In this document: positions 62,520 to 64,000 of the stretch, in pieces
Layout: each line of letters starts with the position of its first letter
How positions within the stretch are numbered: the stretch's first letter is position 1
NCBI GenBank assembly: GCA_944380605.1
Contig: CALWIA010000010.1
Span: 62,001 to 126,000 of the forward strand
Direction: 5' to 3'
DNA from: an uncultured Lachnospiraceae bacterium
Lineage (GTDB): Bacteria > Bacillota > Clostridia > Lachnospirales > Lachnospiraceae
Length of the DNA stretch: 64,000 bases
The notes under the pieces: model-generated
The model's input: the letters and a program-made list of their open reading frames with translations, nothing else
Databases searched by the model: none
What the model was told of the DNA's origin: nothing
Program-made: the position numbers and the translations under genes

Positions 62520-62543
62520 GCTGCCGCATAAATACGCGGCAGC
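62520..62543 (-). terminator. Hairpin between tRNA-Glu and tRNA-Thr
   Basis: GCTGCCGC and GCGGCAGC form a perfect 8-bp stem with an 8-base loop, followed by AATTTTT on the minus strand. It may be a leaky terminator or RNA-processing element within the cluster. Confidence 0.5.
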
Positions 62544-62547
62544 GAAA

Positions 62548-62619
62548 TGACCTCACCGGGAATCGAACCCGGGTTTACGCCGTGAGAGGGCGTCGTCTTG
62601 ACCGCTTGACCATGAGGCC
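62548..62619 (-). tRNA. tRNA-Glu (anticodon CTC)
   Basis: 72 bases with acceptor stem GGCCTCA/TGAGGTC, one pair being a wobble, anticodon loop CTCTCAC and T-loop GGTTCGATTCC. CCA is not encoded; reads GAG codons. Confidence 0.96.
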
Positions 62620-62624
62620 TTCAA

Positions 62625-62698
62625 TCGAGGCGACAAGATTCGAACTTGCGGCCTCTGCGTCCCGAACGCAGCGCTCTACCAAACTGAGCCACGCCTCG
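62625..62698 (-). tRNA. tRNA-Pro (anticodon CGG)
   Basis: 74 bases with acceptor stem CGAGGCG/CGCCTCG, anticodon loop TTCGGGA and T-loop AGTTCGAATCT. CCA is not encoded; reads CCG codons. First tRNA of the cluster. Confidence 0.97.
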
Positions 62699-62709
62699 AT
62701 ACCTACGAT

Positions 62710-62738
62710 AGTATAATATGAATTGTGTCAATTGTCAA
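62710..62738 (-). promoter_or_regulatory. SigA promoter of the Pro-Glu-Thr tRNA cluster
   Basis: TTGACA (62733-62738), 17 bases, TATACT (62710-62715). A second TTGACA lies inside the spacer. Confidence 0.85.
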
Positions 62739-62757
62739 TAAGATTTTCAAAATTTTT

Positions 62758-62786
62758 TTGCCATTCCTCTTCCCACGTGCTATAAT
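62758..62786 (+). promoter_or_regulatory. SigA promoter of the AEC transporter gene
   Basis: TTGCCA (62758-62763), 17 bases, TATAAT (62781-62786), about 50 bases before the ATG. Confidence 0.8.
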
Positions 62787-62838
62787 CCCATTGGCCGTCC
62801 GATACGGCCCATACCGACACCGCAAAGGAGGAATTTCC

Positions 62839-63762
62839 ATGCTCTCTGTTCTGCTGGCGCAGCAGCTGGCTGTGCTGTTTCTGATTATGGGATGCGGGTT
62901 TGTCCTGGTAAAAACCGGACTGGTACAGTCCCGGGAAAGCCGGACCCTCTCCGTCATCACCCTGTATCTGATCATGCCCTGCGTCATCTTAAACGCCTTT
63001 CAGATCGATTACTCGGACCAGATCCGGGACGGCCTGATTCTGGCCTTTCTGGCGGGCGCCGCCATCCACGCCGTTCTCTTTGCCCTGGTGGGGCTTTTGG
63101 GGCGCGTATTCCGGCTGGAGGCCGTGGAAAAAGCCTCGCTGATCTATTCCAATGCCGGCAATCTGATCATCCCGCTGGTCACTTCGGTCCTGGGTCCCCA
63201 ACAGGTCATCTACGCCAGCGGCTTTCTCTGCGTGCAGACCGTCTTCCTCTGGACCCACGGCCAGTCCCTGATGCGGGGCACCGCCTCCATCAGCTGGAAA
63301 AAGCTGCTGTGCAATATCAACCTGCTGGCCAGCCTGGCCGGCATCCTTCTGTTTGTCACCGGCACCCATCTGCCCCTGGTGCTGGAAGACACCCTAAGTA
63401 CCCTCGCTTCCACCATCGGCCCCGTCAGCATGCTGGTGGTAGGCATGCTGCTGGCCGACGTCTCCTGGAGCCAGGTACTGGCCCGGAAGCGGATTTACGG
63501 AATTGTGTTTTTGAAAATGATAGTCATTCCCGGCACGGTGCTGCTTCTGCTGCGGGCCGCGGCGCCGTTCGTGCCGGTGGCGGGCGCCTCCGACATTCTG
63601 TTTATCAGCCTGATGGCGGTCATCACGCCTTCGGCCACCACCATTACCCAGATGGCCCAGATCTATGACCGCGGCGCCTCTTACGCCAGCTCCATCAACG
63701 TGCTGACCACCCTGGTCTGCATCGCTACCATGCCCCTTATGGCCTTTTTCTACATGCTTTAG
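62839..63762 (+). CDS. AEC-family transporter
   Basis: A 307-residue membrane protein of the auxin efflux carrier group, which in bacteria moves malate or other organic anions. About ten hydrophobic segments are seen, in two five-helix halves. Typical pieces are TLYLIMPCVILNAF near 41-54 and SNAGNLIIPLVTSVLG near 100, with the crossover Asn and Pro residues; the second half has SLMAVITPSATTITQMA near 263. AAAGGAGG lies eight bases from the ATG at 62839. Its end overlaps the convergent polC end by 4 bases. Confidence 0.88.
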   Translation: MLSVLLAQQLAVLFLIMGCGFVLVKTGLVQSRESRTLSVITLYLIMPCVILNAFQIDYSDQIRDGLILAFLAGAAIHAVLFALVGLLGRVFRLEAVEKASLIYSNAGNLIIPLVTSVLGPQQVIYASGFLCVQTVFLWTHGQSLMRGTASISWKKLLCNINLLASLAGILLFVTGTHLPLVLEDTLSTLASTIGPVSMLVVGMLLADVSWSQVLARKRIYGIVFLKMIVIPGTVLLLLRAAAPFVPVAGASDILFISLMAVITPSATTITQMAQIYDRGASYASSINVLTTLVCIATMPLMAFFYML

Positions 63763-64000
63763 GCAAAATCAAACAGCGACAGCTGGTTGGTCTCCGGCAG
63801 GTCGCCCAAAAGCCCCAGATCTCCCATCAGGTCGCAGATGGTCTTGCTGACTTTGGTACGGTTGCGGAAATCCTCCCGGGACAGGAAGGGGCCGTCTTTG
63901 ACGGCGTCCACCACGCCTTCCGCGGCCTTGTCTCCCATGCCGTCGATGCTGGCCAGAGACGGCATCAGCTTTCCGTCGAGAATCTGGAAATCCTTGGCCT
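63759..64000 (-). CDS. polC: DNA polymerase III PolC-type, C-terminal fragment
   Basis: The last 80 residues of the Gram-positive replicative polymerase; the rest lies past the right edge. The fragment reads SLASIDGMGDKAAEGVV (a helix-hairpin-helix-like region) and ends GDLPETNQLSLFDFA, with the typical PETNQLSLF tail that contains the sliding-clamp-binding motif QLSLF. Orientation is minus. Only the C-terminus is seen, so the family is inferred from this tail. Confidence 0.85.
   Translation of the reverse strand, partial: AKDFQILDGKLMPSLASIDGMGDKAAEGVVDAVKDGPFLSREDFRNRTKVSKTICDLMGDLGLLGDLPETNQLSLFDFA

Overview
The window is a GC-rich, gene-dense chromosomal segment of a Gram-positive, obligately fermentative member of the Clostridia, most likely a Lachnospiraceae-type gut bacterium. 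This is inferred from PolC, a SpoIIIE/FtsK gene beside a TepA-like ClpP homologue, a SpoIID/LytB protein, formate-THF ligase, the acetate pair PduL/AckA, B12-dependent ribonucleotide reductase and a gut-type GH127 arabinofuranosidase. Most genes lie on the minus strand. I see no insertion sequence, prophage, CRISPR array or rRNA operon.

Layout, left to right. 0-9 kb: minus-strand run tepA-like, ftsK, fhs, murE, murF, priA (cut at the left edge), then a DUF5662 gene divergent from a cold-shock gene. 9-13 kb: stacked terminators, hslO, a methyltransferase, a SEC-C protein and PPi-dependent phosphofructokinase. 13-19 kb: a large SpoIID/LytB protein, a 6S RNA with consensus promoter, and the deoxynucleoside catabolic operon deoC-cdd-pdp. 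19.0-21.1 kb: tandem 60-bp hairpin repeats and other palindromes, then a plus-strand ECF sigma factor, a probable anti-sigma factor and a membrane protein. 21-30 kb: a CLC-F-like fluoride/proton exchanger coupled to threonine deaminase, then the housekeeping set plsX-acpP-rnc-smc-ftsY. 30-38.7 kb: a cupin/MATE/GH127 cassette placed between plsX and its usual partner rpmF, then DUF177, ackA, pduL and the divergent tmcAL. 38.7-46.7 kb: an RNA-methyltransferase-like gene, a phosphatase, the UPF0210/ACT pair, walJ-like, coaE, polA and an orphan zinc-finger anti-sigma-like gene. 46.7-55.4 kb: tRNA-Leu, an MFS transporter, a lipoprotein, upp, a left-handed beta-helix protein, topB, galM, asd and deoD. 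55.4-64 kb: a topoisomerase IV pair, tRNA-Gly, nrdJ under two apparent NrdR boxes, a Pro-Glu-Thr tRNA cluster, an AEC transporter and the C-terminus of PolC.

Genes combine into cell-wall precursor synthesis (murE, murF), chromosome handling (ftsK, smc, parC, parE, topB, polA, polC, priA), membrane lipid initiation (plsX, acpP), nucleoside salvage and catabolism (deoC, cdd, pdp, deoD, upp) and acetate-forming energy metabolism (pduL, ackA). No dramatic new multi-gene system is evident. The most notable signals are regulatory and structural: a palindrome around a perfect promoter before DUF177-rpmF, covarying tandem hairpins beside the ECF sigma operon, tandem NrdR boxes, a cassette splitting rpmF from plsX, and five tRNAs that all have C at the wobble position.
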